48,514 nt of DNA, from the NCBI RefSeq assembly GCF_018613325.1, contig NZ_JAGGQJ010000039.1, forward strand, positions 1 through 48,514, written 5' to 3'. The position numbers and the translations under genes were made by a program. This stretch comes from Bacillus sp. ISL-34. Its GTDB lineage: Bacteria > Bacillota > Bacilli > Bacillales > DSM-1321. The notes below the pieces were generated by a model that searched no databases, was not told the origin of the DNA, and was given only the letters and a program-made list of their open reading frames with translations. Positions 18,164 through 27,420 of this stretch are shown here, piece after piece (position 1 is the first letter of the stretch; each line of letters begins with the position of its first letter).

Positions 18164-19144
18164 TTAGTTGTAACCAACTATTGGATGTGGTACATATGGC
18201 TCTTCAAGAAACGCAATTTCTTCAGGTGTTAGCTTAACCGATAAAGCACCTACAGCATCTTCAAGATGTGGTATTTTCGTAGCGCCAATTAAGGGAGCTG
18301 TTACTGGTTCTTTCTGTAGTAACCAGGCAAGTGCGATGTGTGTACGAGGGATACTATGTTTTTCTGCGATGGATGTTACTCGCTCCACAACCAATCGATC
18401 GGCGTCCGCAGTCGCATCGTATTTAGATTTTTGAATTTGATCTGTCTCGGAACGATGCGTTGTTATTGACCAGTCACGCGTTAATCTCCCTGATGCAAGA
18501 GGGCTATATGGCGTGACACCAATTTTCTCTTCCTTACAAAGAGGCAACATTTCTCGTTCCTCTTCACGGTATATTAGGTTTAAATGGTTCTGCATGGACA
18601 CGAACTTAGTCCAACCATTTTTTTCTGCCACATGTAATGCCTTTTGGAACTGCCAAGCGTACATGGCAGAAGCACCTATGTATCTTGCTTTTCCAGCCTT
18701 CACCACGTCATGCAATGCTTCCATCGTTTCTTCAATAGGGGTATTGTAATCCCAGCGATGGATGATATAAAGATCTACATAATCAGTTTCCAACCTCTTA
18801 AGACTTTTATCGATTTCGCTCATAATTGCTTTTCGGGAAAGACCAGATCCGTTTGGACCTTCATGCATTTGTCCGTGTACTTTAGTTGCTATTACAACTT
18901 CATCACGATTCGCATAATCCTTAAGAGCTCGTCCAAGATATTCCTCGCTTGTACCAAGTGAGTATACATTTGCTGTATCAAAAAAATTAATCCCTAACTC
19001 GAGGGCTTTTTTTATAACGGGGCGAGAGTCATCTTCGCTAAGTACCCATTGGTGAAGCCATTTGTTAGCGTCCCCAAAGCCCATACATCCAAGACAAAGT
19101 CGAGATACGTCTAATCCTGTATTACCAAGTTTTACATACTCCAT
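18164..19144 (-). CDS. Aldo-keto reductase (AKR11/YdhF-type length)
   Basis: 326 aa from ATG 19144, preferred over the open-frame start at 19177 because GAGGG lies 9 nt upstream and MEYVKLGNTGLDVSRLCLG is the usual N-terminus. The tetrad Asp56, Tyr61, Lys88 and His129 is complete; the C-terminal APLIGATKIPHLEDA segment contacts NADPH. Divergent from an AraC regulator, which recalls YqhC with its aldehyde reductase targets in E. coli. Substrate range probably covers reactive aldehydes; inferred. Confidence 0.92.
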   Translation of the reverse strand: MEYVKLGNTGLDVSRLCLGCMGFGDANKWLHQWVLSEDDSRPVIKKALELGINFFDTANVYSLGTSEEYLGRALKDYANRDEVVIATKVHGQMHEGPNGSGLSRKAIMSEIDKSLKRLETDYVDLYIIHRWDYNTPIEETMEALHDVVKAGKARYIGASAMYAWQFQKALHVAEKNGWTKFVSMQNHLNLIYREEEREMLPLCKEEKIGVTPYSPLASGRLTRDWSITTHRSETDQIQKSKYDATADADRLVVERVTSIAEKHSIPRTHIALAWLLQKEPVTAPLIGATKIPHLEDAVGALSVKLTPEEIAFLEEPYVPHPIVGYN

Positions 19145-19335
19145 TTGATTGTTCCCTCTCTTTTGTTTATTTGCCACGTTTATCGTGACCTATTTACAAT
19201 TAATTATGTCATAAATAATAATGAAATCCTTATCACATTACTATCAATTTTTTGCCTAATCCTCTCAAACTCTCTTACTCAATCAATGAATATCAGGTAT
19301 AATGAACCGAAGATGAAGAAAAAGGAGAATAAGTA

Positions 19336-20238
19336 ATGTCTGAGAAAACTTACAAACAGCAATATGAACTTGCTAAACTAATTGAGCGCTTTTCAAAGCA
19401 GGACGGTGTTCACCTGACCCCTATTCGATCTTTATTTCTCATCCGCGAATCCATTATTACTGAACCCATTTCTAGGGTTAACGAGCCATCTTTTTGCATT
19501 ATCCTCCAAGGAGAGAAGGAGATTTTATTGGGAGAGGACCGCTTTTTGTACGGTCCTGGTAATTATATTGTGGCATCCGTTGATTTGCCAGTTACAGGGC
19601 AAGTTATCAAAGCCTCAATAGAATCTCCATATTTAGCCCTAAAACTTGAATTTACATCGAGCCAAGTTTTAGAGGTTTTAAATGACACAGATATTCAATC
19701 TGGACAGGGAAAGAACTCGAAACGAGCTATGTTTGTTAGCGAAGTAGAACCATCTTTGTTGGACGCAGTACTCAGGTTAGTTTGTTTATTAGAGAATCCG
19801 AAACATATCCCCGTTCTTGCTCCATTATTAAAAAAAGAAATTCTCTATTGGATTTTACAAGGACCACATGGCGTAGTGCTTGAACAAATGGCATTAGAAG
19901 GTAGCAATGCCTCTAGAATAAGAGAGGTTATAGACCATATCATCAATAATTATGAAGAGTCTTTTCGAATTGAAGAGCTTGCCGAAATAGCGAATATGAG
20001 TGTTTCATCGCTACACCGACATTTCAAAGAGGTAACGGCTATGAGTCCCATTCAGTTTCAAAAACAATTAAGATTGCAGGAAGCTAGGCGCTTGTTATTA
20101 GCTAAGTCAACAGATGTAGCTGATGTCGCATTCAGGGTGGGTTACGAAAGTCAATCGCAATTCAGTCGAGAATATTCCCGAATGTTTGGCTTTCCACCTA
20201 GAGTAGATATAAACCGAATGAGAGAGAGCTACGTTTAA
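19336..20238 (+). CDS. AraC-family transcriptional regulator (YqhC-like)
   Basis: 300 aa. N-terminal cupin-like AraC_N domain (residues about 25-180; VNEPSFCIILQGEKEILLG) followed by two helix-turn-helix motifs (IEELAEIANMSVSSLHRHFKE and VADVAFRVGYESQSQFSREY). RBS AAAGGAG precedes the ATG. It is the divergent neighbour of the aldo-keto reductase gene; in E. coli the similar YqhC activates aldehyde reductases, so an aldehyde-responsive activator is the likely role. Confidence 0.92.
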   Translation: MSEKTYKQQYELAKLIERFSKQDGVHLTPIRSLFLIRESIITEPISRVNEPSFCIILQGEKEILLGEDRFLYGPGNYIVASVDLPVTGQVIKASIESPYLALKLEFTSSQVLEVLNDTDIQSGQGKNSKRAMFVSEVEPSLLDAVLRLVCLLENPKHIPVLAPLLKKEILYWILQGPHGVVLEQMALEGSNASRIREVIDHIINNYEESFRIEELAEIANMSVSSLHRHFKEVTAMSPIQFQKQLRLQEARRLLLAKSTDVADVAFRVGYESQSQFSREYSRMFGFPPRVDINRMRESYV

Positions 20239-20319
20239 ATGAAGAAGGTCTACAGATTATGAAAGGTTGTACTTAAAGGGTGCTTTTCTTTATAAGGATC
20301 GGGCGCTTAAATGGAAGAT

Positions 20320-20353
20320 AATGGCTAACGACTTTAAATCGTTAGACATTTTT
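20320..20353 (+). terminator. Terminator downstream of the AraC gene
   Basis: Stem CTAACGA (20325-20331) with TCGTTAG (20339-20345), extended by AATG/CATT outside one mismatch, then TTTTT. Confidence 0.65.
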
Positions 20354-20412
20354 AAATCATTCCTTAAATACATGTTTACACTGAAAGATCACATGTTAAT
20401 TCTGATTTTTTT

Positions 20413-21200
20413 TTAAAAAAGGTATTGATAACCAGACGTGTCTGTATAATGTTCTTCTACGTTTAGATCAGTCTCATGGTGTAATAAACCATCCAAAACA
20501 TGAATTGCATCCCTTGAATTAGTATGAATAATCTTTGTGTAGTAAGAAGAGAATTGATCACTCGTAAACCGATAGGAGGTGGCTCCTTTTCCAGTTCCGT
20601 AAGTGGGTTTGCATTTGCATGTAGTGATGAAACACCTAGCTGCATTCTCATACCATCTGACGAGGATGTTGTACCGTCGCCCCAATAGGAAGACAGTTGT
20701 AACTTGTGATGAAAATTTACTAATACGGCTTGGGCTTTATTCATTGCGTCTTCATACATGCTCCATTGAGACACATTGGCTAGTTGCTTATATGTAAGTC
20801 CGGGTGTTGCTTCAGCCATCTTGCTCAATCCAATATTCATTCCCATTCCTAAAAGGGCAGCCATGATAATAATCGTTTCTTCTTTATCAGGTTTTCGATT
20901 ATTGTCAGCATGAGTGAATTGCTTATGAAATCCTGTTATATGGGCAACATCCATAAGTAGATCGGTTAATTTTATTCTTGGCAAGCGTAAAAATGACAGT
21001 TTTCCTTTTTCAAGAGAAACCCCATCTAATTTGTTGAAATTGGCAGACAACCACTTTAGTCTTTCGTTAAGGCTGCTGGTTCTCTCCATGGAAACATCAC
21101 CAGCCCGAACATGTTCCCTTAATTCCGTCAAGACTGCCATTTCATAATAATGACGATTGAAATTTTGTTCTCCCCCGACTAATTCGATTATATTTTTTGC
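20413..21200 (-). pseudogene. Tn3-family transposase internal fragment
   Basis: Reads as the middle of a Tn3-type DDE transposase: LVGGEQNF, then a block with NRKPDKEE, a MGMNIGLSKMAEATPGLTY helix, and the catalytic SSYWGDGTTSSSDGMR. A frameshift near 20600 moves to the frame carrying GTGKGATSYRFTSDQFSSYY and EEHYTDTSGYQ. Both ends are missing (Tn3 transposases are near 980 aa), and no terminal repeat was found close by. Dead relic of a transposon. Confidence 0.85.
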
Positions 21201-21941
21201 AAAATTGCGATTGGGGCAGCATTGTTGAGCAAGTCTTTATCGGGTACTAGATGTTCCAGAAGAAGCAAAGAAAATTAGTCAAAACTGTTATCAGTTTACA
21301 CGCCTTAAGCAACTCCTATTTTATTGTCCGATTAGGCACAGTGTTTTCTCCACGATACTTTTCATGTACAGACATCGTGCCGAGTATAAAGTTCAATTCA
21401 TGTTTTTCCTACTGTGCGATAATTAAACAAAAAACTCTTTCTTTTAATTAAATTTTCAATTGTAACTGTAAAGTCCCCTTAAAGAGTTATTTCAGAATAT
21501 GATCCTATGGGGAAGATCAACGATAAGTCCTTATGGTGTGGCCACCAAATAATTCGCTCATACTATATTGTTACCAATCATTCGTTTTTCATCTCTAAAA
21601 AATCCCCCGTTAGGTCCTTTTCCAAGCGTGCTAACAAAAGGATAGACTCAGCAGCTTGCTTAGGAGTTCTTGGAGAAAATACTTTATGTAATTACTCCCA
21701 TTTAAAGAATTTTAGTTCTATTTTCTATTTAGATTTATTATTTCTTCTATCCTAACACGTAACCTCAATAAAAATGGAAAGTATATATCATCACCTTATC
21801 AAACTCTTGCGCCCGTTGTTTATTATCTATTTATCACTTATATCTTTATTCTGGTTTAGAAATACAATAATTTCTCTGTTTTGTTTACTTGTTCAGGATA
21901 GAAGCCCTAGACAGAATCAACGAGGCAAAATATTCTCCATG
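21201..21941. other. Intergenic stretch, no gene recognised
   Basis: About 740 bp. The left 30-40 bp may still be transposase-derived. AACTCTTT (from 21433) and AAAGAGTT (near 21480) could pair. Open frames on the plus strand (for example 21507-21755) have no ribosome site or recognisable fold. Confidence 0.5.
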
Positions 21942-22955
21942 CTAATTCTTCCTTTCTTGAAGTTTAAATTCTTTTGCGAGCAAATGAATGACTTTCTTTC
22001 GATTTTCGACTCCTGACACATTAGGTATAATCATTATTTCGTCGGTTTCGAAAGCTTCTGCTATCTTTTCAATTTCCTCTTTTACTTGCTTAGGTGTTCC
22101 AACAATCATTCGCTTGCGGTTTTGTCTTACTTTTTGTTCTTCAACTGAACTGAAACCGCGATTTTTTGCTGTCTGAATGGATGGATAATATGGCGGTTGG
22201 TTATTCGACTCTACAAAGAGTAACCATAGGTCAAATGCTTTTGCTAAATCCTCAGCTTTCTCTTCCGTTTCTTCGACAATTGCAAATAATGTAATAATTG
22301 TTTTAGGAAGTTGTAGAAAAGCAGAAGGCTCAAATTTATTTCGATAACCTTTTACGGTACGTATCCCTTTTGTTCCTGGCTTTGCAAAATGTGCAAATAC
22401 GTATCCTGTCCCTTGAGTTGCAGCAACTTCGGCCCCTTTTTCACCAGTTCCAAGCATCCACATTTCTGGTTTAGTAGGTATTCGTGGAGTAGCAATCAGC
22501 GACTGAAAACGATGTTCATCTACTGTATTGTCTGTAAAATATTTTTTTAGGTCAACTACCTGTTGATCATATGATTGTCGCTTGCTTTTCCCCTCATTTA
22601 ATGCTTGATTTACAATTCGATAACTTGGTGTTCTCCCAATTCCTATATCAATTCGATTTGGATGGAGAGCTTCCATCATTCGAAAGTTTTCAGCTACTTT
22701 ATAACTACTGTAATGTGGAAGCATAATGCCACCAGATCCGATTCGTATTTCTTTTGTTGAAGATGCTAAATGCATCGTAAGCAATTCAGGACTGCTGTTA
22801 GCCACTGAATCAACAAAGTGATGTTCGGATACCCAAAATCGTTTGTACCCGAGGGATTCTGCGTACTTCGCCAATTCCGTTGTTTGCCATAGTGCCTCAG
22901 GTGCATTCGATCCCTCATCTATAGGAGAATAATCTAGTATGCTTAAAGAAATCAT
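21942..22955 (-). CDS. LLM-class flavin-dependent oxidoreductase (luciferase-like)
   Basis: 337 aa from ATG 22955 with AAGGAG 7 nt upstream; the open frame extends to 23039 without support. The N-terminus MISLSILDYSPIDEG and the RFWVSEHH, SGGIMLPHYS and EALHPNRIDIGIGR motifs are those of the MsnO8-type luciferase-like monooxygenase group, which uses FMN or F420-like flavins. Probable oxidative turnover of a small organic compound; substrate unknown. Stand-alone gene. Confidence 0.9.
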   Translation of the reverse strand: MISLSILDYSPIDEGSNAPEALWQTTELAKYAESLGYKRFWVSEHHFVDSVANSSPELLTMHLASSTKEIRIGSGGIMLPHYSSYKVAENFRMMEALHPNRIDIGIGRTPSYRIVNQALNEGKSKRQSYDQQVVDLKKYFTDNTVDEHRFQSLIATPRIPTKPEMWMLGTGEKGAEVAATQGTGYVFAHFAKPGTKGIRTVKGYRNKFEPSAFLQLPKTIITLFAIVEETEEKAEDLAKAFDLWLLFVESNNQPPYYPSIQTAKNRGFSSVEEQKVRQNRKRMIVGTPKQVKEEIEKIAEAFETDEIMIIPNVSGVENRKKVIHLLAKEFKLQERKN

Positions 22956-23312
22956 TTTTGAACTCCTTATAAGATATTGTTTATTATTATATCTTTCATT
23001 AATGTGGAAAGCAGGGTTAACCCTGCTACATACTCCCAAACACTTTCTTCCTTCAACGGCATTTCACTCGTTTAGCACAATTTTAAGAGGAGTTGTCACA
23101 ACAATTCCACTTATTAGACTCTTGCTCCGTTAGCTTAAGTTGAAACGGATAGTATGATTTTAAAAAATTGATACAGCTCGATAGCAAGGGTTCTAGAATT
23201 AATATTCATATATAAATACGACTTTTTGTACATATGTTAGTGAACCTAAAAGCGGTATTTACGGAAGAGATTATAGGTGTTATTTACATTTAATTCTTTT
23301 AGTATAAATAAT
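22956..23312. other. Intergenic region, no gene seen
   Basis: AT-rich upstream region of the LLM gene. No open frame with a ribosome site and no clear promoter beyond the RBS of the LLM gene. Confidence 0.5.
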
Positions 23313-23440
23313 ATTTAAGACTCTGTATTACTTGTTGTTCCTTCAACAGATGGATTTAACTGGTTTTTTTAAATAAAACTCATAAGTTGATCTGTCTACA
23401 ATACCTACAGTCTTTTCGCTATTTGATTTGTGATTTAACA
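23313..23440 (-). pseudogene. Fossil copy of an SDR 3' end
   Basis: About 130 bp similar to 34711-34860: both share CTTGTTGTTCCTTCAACA, ACTCATAAG/GCTCATAAG and CAATACCTACAGTCTT in the same order, with an internal deletion in this copy. It is the same SDR C-terminal region, further decayed. Confidence 0.7.
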
Positions 23441-23468
23441 AAAGTTTATGACCATCAGTTCAAAGGCT

Positions 23469-23525
23469 ACAAAGTAAAAAAAGAACATTTGTGTTAGACA
23501 TGGGGATGCTCCTTTTTTACTTTGT
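23469..23525 (-). terminator. Long A/T-armed hairpin
   Basis: ACAAAGTAAAAAA (from 23469) pairs with TTTTTTACTTTGT (to 23525), with further pairing of GAACAT and ATGCTC inside. Positioned 15 bp after the cyclophilin-like gene. Confidence 0.7.
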
Positions 23526-23540
23526 CTTCTTAATGACCTC

Positions 23541-24083
23541 CTACTTTTCGATATCTAGCTGTGCATCTATAGGTTTTTTATATGAAGCAAGCTTCTTACC
23601 ACCACTATCAATACTACCTAACTTGATAAGACCCGAAGCATGACCAAAATCCCGATAAAAAATGGCCAAATTTCCCCAAGGAGCGTAGTACGTAATATCT
23701 CCAATAGAAGCTGTGGCACCATTCGGCGAACCAGCCGTAGACAGTCGTTTTGGAAGGTCGCTTACCTTTTCCGTCCCCGCATAGTCTTTAAGTGTCAACT
23801 TCATTGGAAGCAGGGCAATAAAATCTTTCGCCGCTTTACTATCATTCATAGTGGCAATATATTCGTCCTGCCCAATAGTCAATTTTATTTTCATTTCTTT
23901 AAACATCCTCTTCTGGTTTTTTTTGATTCGTTTTTTCTGAGACAGTTGAGTTGTTCCCGTACTTGATGTTTCATTCGAATGTACTTCCGATTCTTTTATT
24001 GCTGGATTCCTTTGTGTATTTGTAAATTAAGTTAACAGAAAAGCTACCAAAAGACTCAGAAACATTTTGATTGCCTTTTTCAA
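23541..24083 (-). pseudogene. Cyclophilin-like lipoprotein gene with an in-frame stop in its signal peptide
   Basis: Residues from MKIKLTIGQDEYIATMNDSK to the end match the cyclophilin-like fold family (about 115-120 aa; GDITYYAPWGNLAIFYRDFG). Reading upstream in the same frame gives a Ser/Thr/Lys-rich linker, then a TAA (24027-24029), then LKKAIKMFLSLLVAFLLT from TTG 24083, a typical export signal. So a single stop codon separates signal peptide and mature part. Translation could still start at an internal ATG (23906 or 23894), giving a cytoplasmic product of 117-121 aa. Confidence 0.75.
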
Positions 24084-24100
24084 CACTCTCACCAACAACT

Positions 24101-24827
24101 CTAGTTGGATTCTTTAAACATTTCCAAAATCCAAGTTACACACATCTCAACCCATTTATCGACATTTGATTTTTCACACTTGTTTTTTAAGTGATTTCCA
24201 GATAGGCGATTCTCAACAGACATCCCATGTCAGTGGTGGGGTATGCGACCCAATATAATCTACTACATCCTGTTGAGGAGCCATTTCCCTCGCAATCTTT
24301 CCAAGCTCCGTTGGAACATAAACATCTTCTCCCTCCACAATCAGTGAGTTTTTTGCTGCACCATATCCTAGAACCGCCGCATTTGGCTTGATATCTTCAG
24401 GTGAAACTCCTAATTTTTCTGCTACATCTGGATTGTTCTATTGCGTTGCTGACAGCGATACAATCCCCAAACCTGCCGAAAAACCCATCAAGCAAAATGC
24501 ATTTGGATCAATCCCCCATTTTTCAGCATTCTTTCGCGCTTTTAAAATCGCCATTGATACATCTAGAAGTGGGTTTTGGATATATCGAGTCATCCCCAAC
24601 AGAGTCATAAAGCAAAAATGTATTAAACCCTTCCTTCATAAAAGTCAAAGCGACTGGTTCTACCCATCGTTTTGAGAGAAAATAGTAGGCACCCCCGGCA
24701 ACACTATAATAGCTGGGCGTTTGGGTGTTGCTCCCATTTCTTTCTCTCTTTTAAATGAATGATCATGAATATATGTTATTAATTTCACTATTCCATCATT
24801 GCTTAAGTTAATTTCTTCATGAATCAT
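24101..24827 (-). pseudogene. Alpha/beta hydrolase (acetyl-esterase-like) pseudogene
   Basis: Starts MIHEEINLSNDGIVKLITY, typical of Bacillus acetyl-esterase-like hydrolases. The conserved RPAIIVLPG and the nucleophile motif GFSAG are readable, but at least two frameshifts (near the PGG loop and after YPKP) and one in-frame TAG after SLSATQ interrupt it. The C-terminal end NVDKWVEMCVTWILEMF follows directly after TWDV, so the segment that carries the catalytic His has been deleted. Non-functional. Confidence 0.85.
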
Positions 24828-24838
24828 TGCATAGCCCC

Positions 24839-26020
24839 TTATCTTGATTGGTCACTCAAACTTAGGAATGGCTCCAATCCCTTTTTTAAACGCTGTAATC
24901 CATCTTCAAGTCTCTCTTTCGGGCAGGCAAAGTTCACTCTAATGAAATTGCGACCATTCCCACCAAAAATGGCGCCCTCTGAAACATACAATCCTGTTTC
25001 TTTCCTTATGAATTCACATAATTTTATCGTATCATTAGTCAAAGATCCGCAATCAATCCATGCCAAATAGGTTGCTTCTGAATGAATTACTTGAAGCTCT
25101 GGAAGTTGACTTGCGACAAAATCTTCAAGAAATTGCTTATTCACCATAAGATATTTTAATAGTGCCGTAAGCCAAGGTCCACCTTTTGTAAACGCCGAGA
25201 TAGCTGCTTCAATCGCAAAAACATTTGGTTCAGCTACCTCATCGGTATTGATTCCACGATTCACGAGTTTTCGTAACGTTGGGTTTGGCACAATAATACT
25301 TGATGTTTGAATCCCAGCAAGATTAAATGTTTTCGTTGGTGATACACAGGTGATGCAATTTTGGGCAATTTCTTCTGAAACTGAAGCAAATGGTGTATAG
25401 CGATATCCTGGATGTGCTAAATCACAATGAATCTCATCAGAAAGGACAAGTACATCATGTTTAATACACAGGTTACCAATTTTCTCGAGAATTTCTTTAC
25501 TCCATACCTTTCCTATTGGATTATGGGGGTTACAGAAAATCATGAGCTTCGTGTCAGAATTGGCTAGTTTTTCTTCTAAGTCATCAAAATCAATTGAATA
25601 CTTATTGTCTTTATAAACCAACTCACTTGAGAGAACTTTTCGCTGATTGTTCACGATTGAGTTGTAGAAGATATTATAGACAGGCGCCAGCACCAACACT
25701 TTGTCATCGACCTTAGTCATTTTGCGCACAATGGAAGAAATCGCTGGCACCACACCAGTACAGAACATAACCCATTCTTTTTTAACATGAAATTGATGTC
25801 TCGTTTCCCACCACTGGGCAACTGCTTCATAATAGGTATCTGGTACGATTGTATAACCAAAAGTGTGGTGATCTAATCTTTTTTGCATTGCCTCAATAAT
25901 AGTTGGGGATGTCTCAAAGTCCATATCTGCCACCCACATCGGAAGCTCTTTGCATCCAACATTCCATTTATAAGAGTTGGTGTCAAAACGGTTCGTCATT
26001 TTATCAAAATCAAAGGTCAT
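24839..26020 (-). CDS. patB: MalY/PatB-family PLP enzyme (C-S lyase / aminotransferase)
   Basis: 393 aa from ATG 26020, near the 387 aa of B. subtilis PatB. Fold type I PLP enzyme: NPHNPIGKVW, LSDEIHCDL and the PLP-lysine in SPTKTFNLAG are all present, and the N-terminus carries KELPMWVADMDF. The family cleaves cystathionine and other S-substituted cysteines. The start lies within the last 11 bases of the DUF3737 gene (ATGACCTTTGA), with GGTGAA as RBS, so the two are translationally coupled and share the MerR-type promoter at 26898. Confidence 0.9.
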   Translation of the reverse strand: MTFDFDKMTNRFDTNSYKWNVGCKELPMWVADMDFETSPTIIEAMQKRLDHHTFGYTIVPDTYYEAVAQWWETRHQFHVKKEWVMFCTGVVPAISSIVRKMTKVDDKVLVLAPVYNIFYNSIVNNQRKVLSSELVYKDNKYSIDFDDLEEKLANSDTKLMIFCNPHNPIGKVWSKEILEKIGNLCIKHDVLVLSDEIHCDLAHPGYRYTPFASVSEEIAQNCITCVSPTKTFNLAGIQTSSIIVPNPTLRKLVNRGINTDEVAEPNVFAIEAAISAFTKGGPWLTALLKYLMVNKQFLEDFVASQLPELQVIHSEATYLAWIDCGSLTNDTIKLCEFIRKETGLYVSEGAIFGGNGRNFIRVNFACPKERLEDGLQRLKKGLEPFLSLSDQSR

Positions 26021-26870
26021 AAGGTTCACCAACTTTATCCAGTTCATATTGGGTATTAATGGCGATTATTTCTTCGTCGTCTACGATTAGTTCACCAATT
26101 TTCTTCGCTTTGATTTTTCCGGAAATTGGGTTTTTTACACTGTCAATCACTGTTGTTGCTTCTACATCAAGGGTTGAATATTCAAATGCTAAATCCGTAT
26201 TGAGGATTTTCCCATTTTTGATTACTAAATGATCCATGTAGCACATCCCTTGATTGCTTTCTATGGTGCAGTTGATAAACGTGATATTTTTCGAATTCCA
26301 CCCTAGATATTCGCCGGTGATTAGCGAATCATAAACGGTGACATTTTCACAATTCCAAAAAGCGTCTTTTGAAAGTATCCTTGCATTTCGGATTTCAATA
26401 TTCTTCGCTCCATCAAAGGCATAGTTCCCTACTAAGGTTAAATTATCAATTGTTAGATTTTCACTATTCATGCCAAAGTAATCACCTTTTGCGGTCACAT
26501 GTGTCAAGTAAACACCTTCACAATTCCAAAATGACTCTTGTGCATTTGGCATATCAACATTGGTCAGGTGTATATCGCTCGCACGTCGAAATGTCTTAGG
26601 TGCCCCTATGACACTGTCACTGATTGAAATATGATGAGCATACCAAATTCCCGAGCGTGCCGTTTCGAGTAACGTACTGTTTTTTACACTGATGTTTTCG
26701 CAATACCATAAAGGATACTTCCACTTGAAAATACTATCACTGATAGAAATATCGCTACTTTCCTTCAGTGGTGATTCACCATCCGCAAAAATAGAATTCG
26801 TAATGATAAGATCTCGCCTCTTAAATAGAGCGCGTTCTCCAGTTAGCATTTGTTGATCAATTGTTTCCAT
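26010..26870 (-). CDS. DUF3737 right-handed beta-helix protein
   Basis: 286 aa from ATG 26870, with GGAGG 9 nt upstream; an in-frame TTG at 26885 overlaps that RBS and is rejected. The sequence is a repetitive ladder of about 20-residue turns (SDSIFKWKYPLWYCENISVK, NCEGVYLTHV, NCENVTVYDS) with recurrent W/FWNCE motifs, typical of DUF3737 parallel beta-helix proteins. Function not known. No signal peptide. Operon with patB, whose start overlaps its stop; driven by a MerR-type promoter. Confidence 0.85.
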   Translation of the reverse strand: METIDQQMLTGERALFKRRDLIITNSIFADGESPLKESSDISISDSIFKWKYPLWYCENISVKNSTLLETARSGIWYAHHISISDSVIGAPKTFRRASDIHLTNVDMPNAQESFWNCEGVYLTHVTAKGDYFGMNSENLTIDNLTLVGNYAFDGAKNIEIRNARILSKDAFWNCENVTVYDSLITGEYLGWNSKNITFINCTIESNQGMCYMDHLVIKNGKILNTDLAFEYSTLDVEATTVIDSVKNPISGKIKAKKIGELIVDDEEIIAINTQYELDKVGEPYDL

Positions 26871-26897
26871 AATTAATTCCTCCAATCTCTTGAAACA

Positions 26898-26928
26898 ACC
26901 TTACAACTTAAAGTCGACTTTAAGTCAA
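26898..26928 (-). promoter_or_regulatory. MerR-type promoter of DUF3737-patB
   Basis: On the minus strand TTGACT (26923-26928), 19-bp spacer, TAAGGT (26898-26903). The 20-bp perfect palindrome ACTTAAAGTCGACTTTAAGT (26906-26925) lies across the -35/-10 spacer. The 19-bp spacing and the TAAGGT box match MerR-activated promoters. Confidence 0.85.
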
Positions 26929-26984
26929 ACACAAGAGGACGATAAATCATTAGAAAACTTTTCCATGACCCTCAAGTGCTTGTT

Positions 26985-27157
26985 TATGAATTTGCTTCTT
27001 CTTATGGATAAAGAACGAATTCTTATTTATTCCCCTTTAGTTGATCGTAATAGAATTTAATTTTACGATTCGGTATATGAAGGTTTTGTTGCAAAGCTTG
27101 CATCTCAAGTACCACGAGATGCAAGCTTTGCAAGTATATCCGGCCTTTGGGAATTTA
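26985..27157 (-). pseudogene. Fossil 3' part of a merR gene
   Basis: Base for base similar to 29663-29840, the C-terminal coding part of the intact MerR gene (shared CTCAAGTGCTTGTTT, TTATTCCCCTTTA, GTTTTGTTGCAAAGCTTGC). The N-terminal two thirds is absent: from about 27153 the sequence changes into a CMD gene fragment on the other strand. Even the operator position relative to the gene end is conserved with 29567. Confidence 0.8.
27089..27133. repeat. 18-bp-arm perfect inverted repeat inside the fossil merR
   Basis: TTGCAAAGCTTGCATCTC (27089-27106) and its exact complement (27116-27133) around a 9-nt loop. The intact copy near 29770-29810 has the left arm only, so the right arm is a templated inverted copy. 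Confidence 0.85.
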
Positions 27158-27378
27158 CACAAAAATTTGCTGAACTTAACGAGGGTGTCTTTTCGGTGAA
27201 GTTTAGTCAAGAGAGAAAGAACTATCTTCACGTAATCGCAGTATGATTACAGTTTCTGCGTTATCTATGGAAACTTTGAACAATTGACTCAACATCTTCA
27301 AAAGCGAAGGCAAACGGATTAACTAAGGATGAAATGAAACAGATTGGTTAGAAATTGTCGATGATAATGGTTTAAATT
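27153..27378 (+). pseudogene. Fossil CMD-cupin gene pair
   Basis: From AAATTTGCTGAACTTAACG onward it tracks the CMD gene at 32960-33150 with several indels (loss of the TCTCCACGCGATC portion, shortened AATTGCTGGTGG). It then jumps to the last 15 codons of the cupin gene (compare 33594-33643: GGTTAGAA..GTCGATGAT). Most of the CMD 3' part and of the cupin is deleted. Confidence 0.8.
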
Positions 27379-27382
27379 ATAA

Positions 27383-27420
27383 AAATAACGCATCGAATCA
27401 ATTGATTCGATGCGTTATTT
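27383..27420 (+). terminator. Fossil-copy terminator, perfect 38-bp palindrome
   Basis: AAATAACGCATCGAATCA and its complement meet at the centre, ending in TTTCTTTT. It corresponds to the cupin terminator at 33645-33680. Confidence 0.8.

Noticed and set aside
21507..21755. 82-codon open frame on the plus strand
   Set aside because: No RBS, no similarity to a known fold, and lies in a remnant-rich spacer.
27383..27420. 38-bp palindrome as a recombination or attachment site
   Set aside because: It matches the position and sequence of the cupin terminator in the live copy, so it is a terminator fossil.
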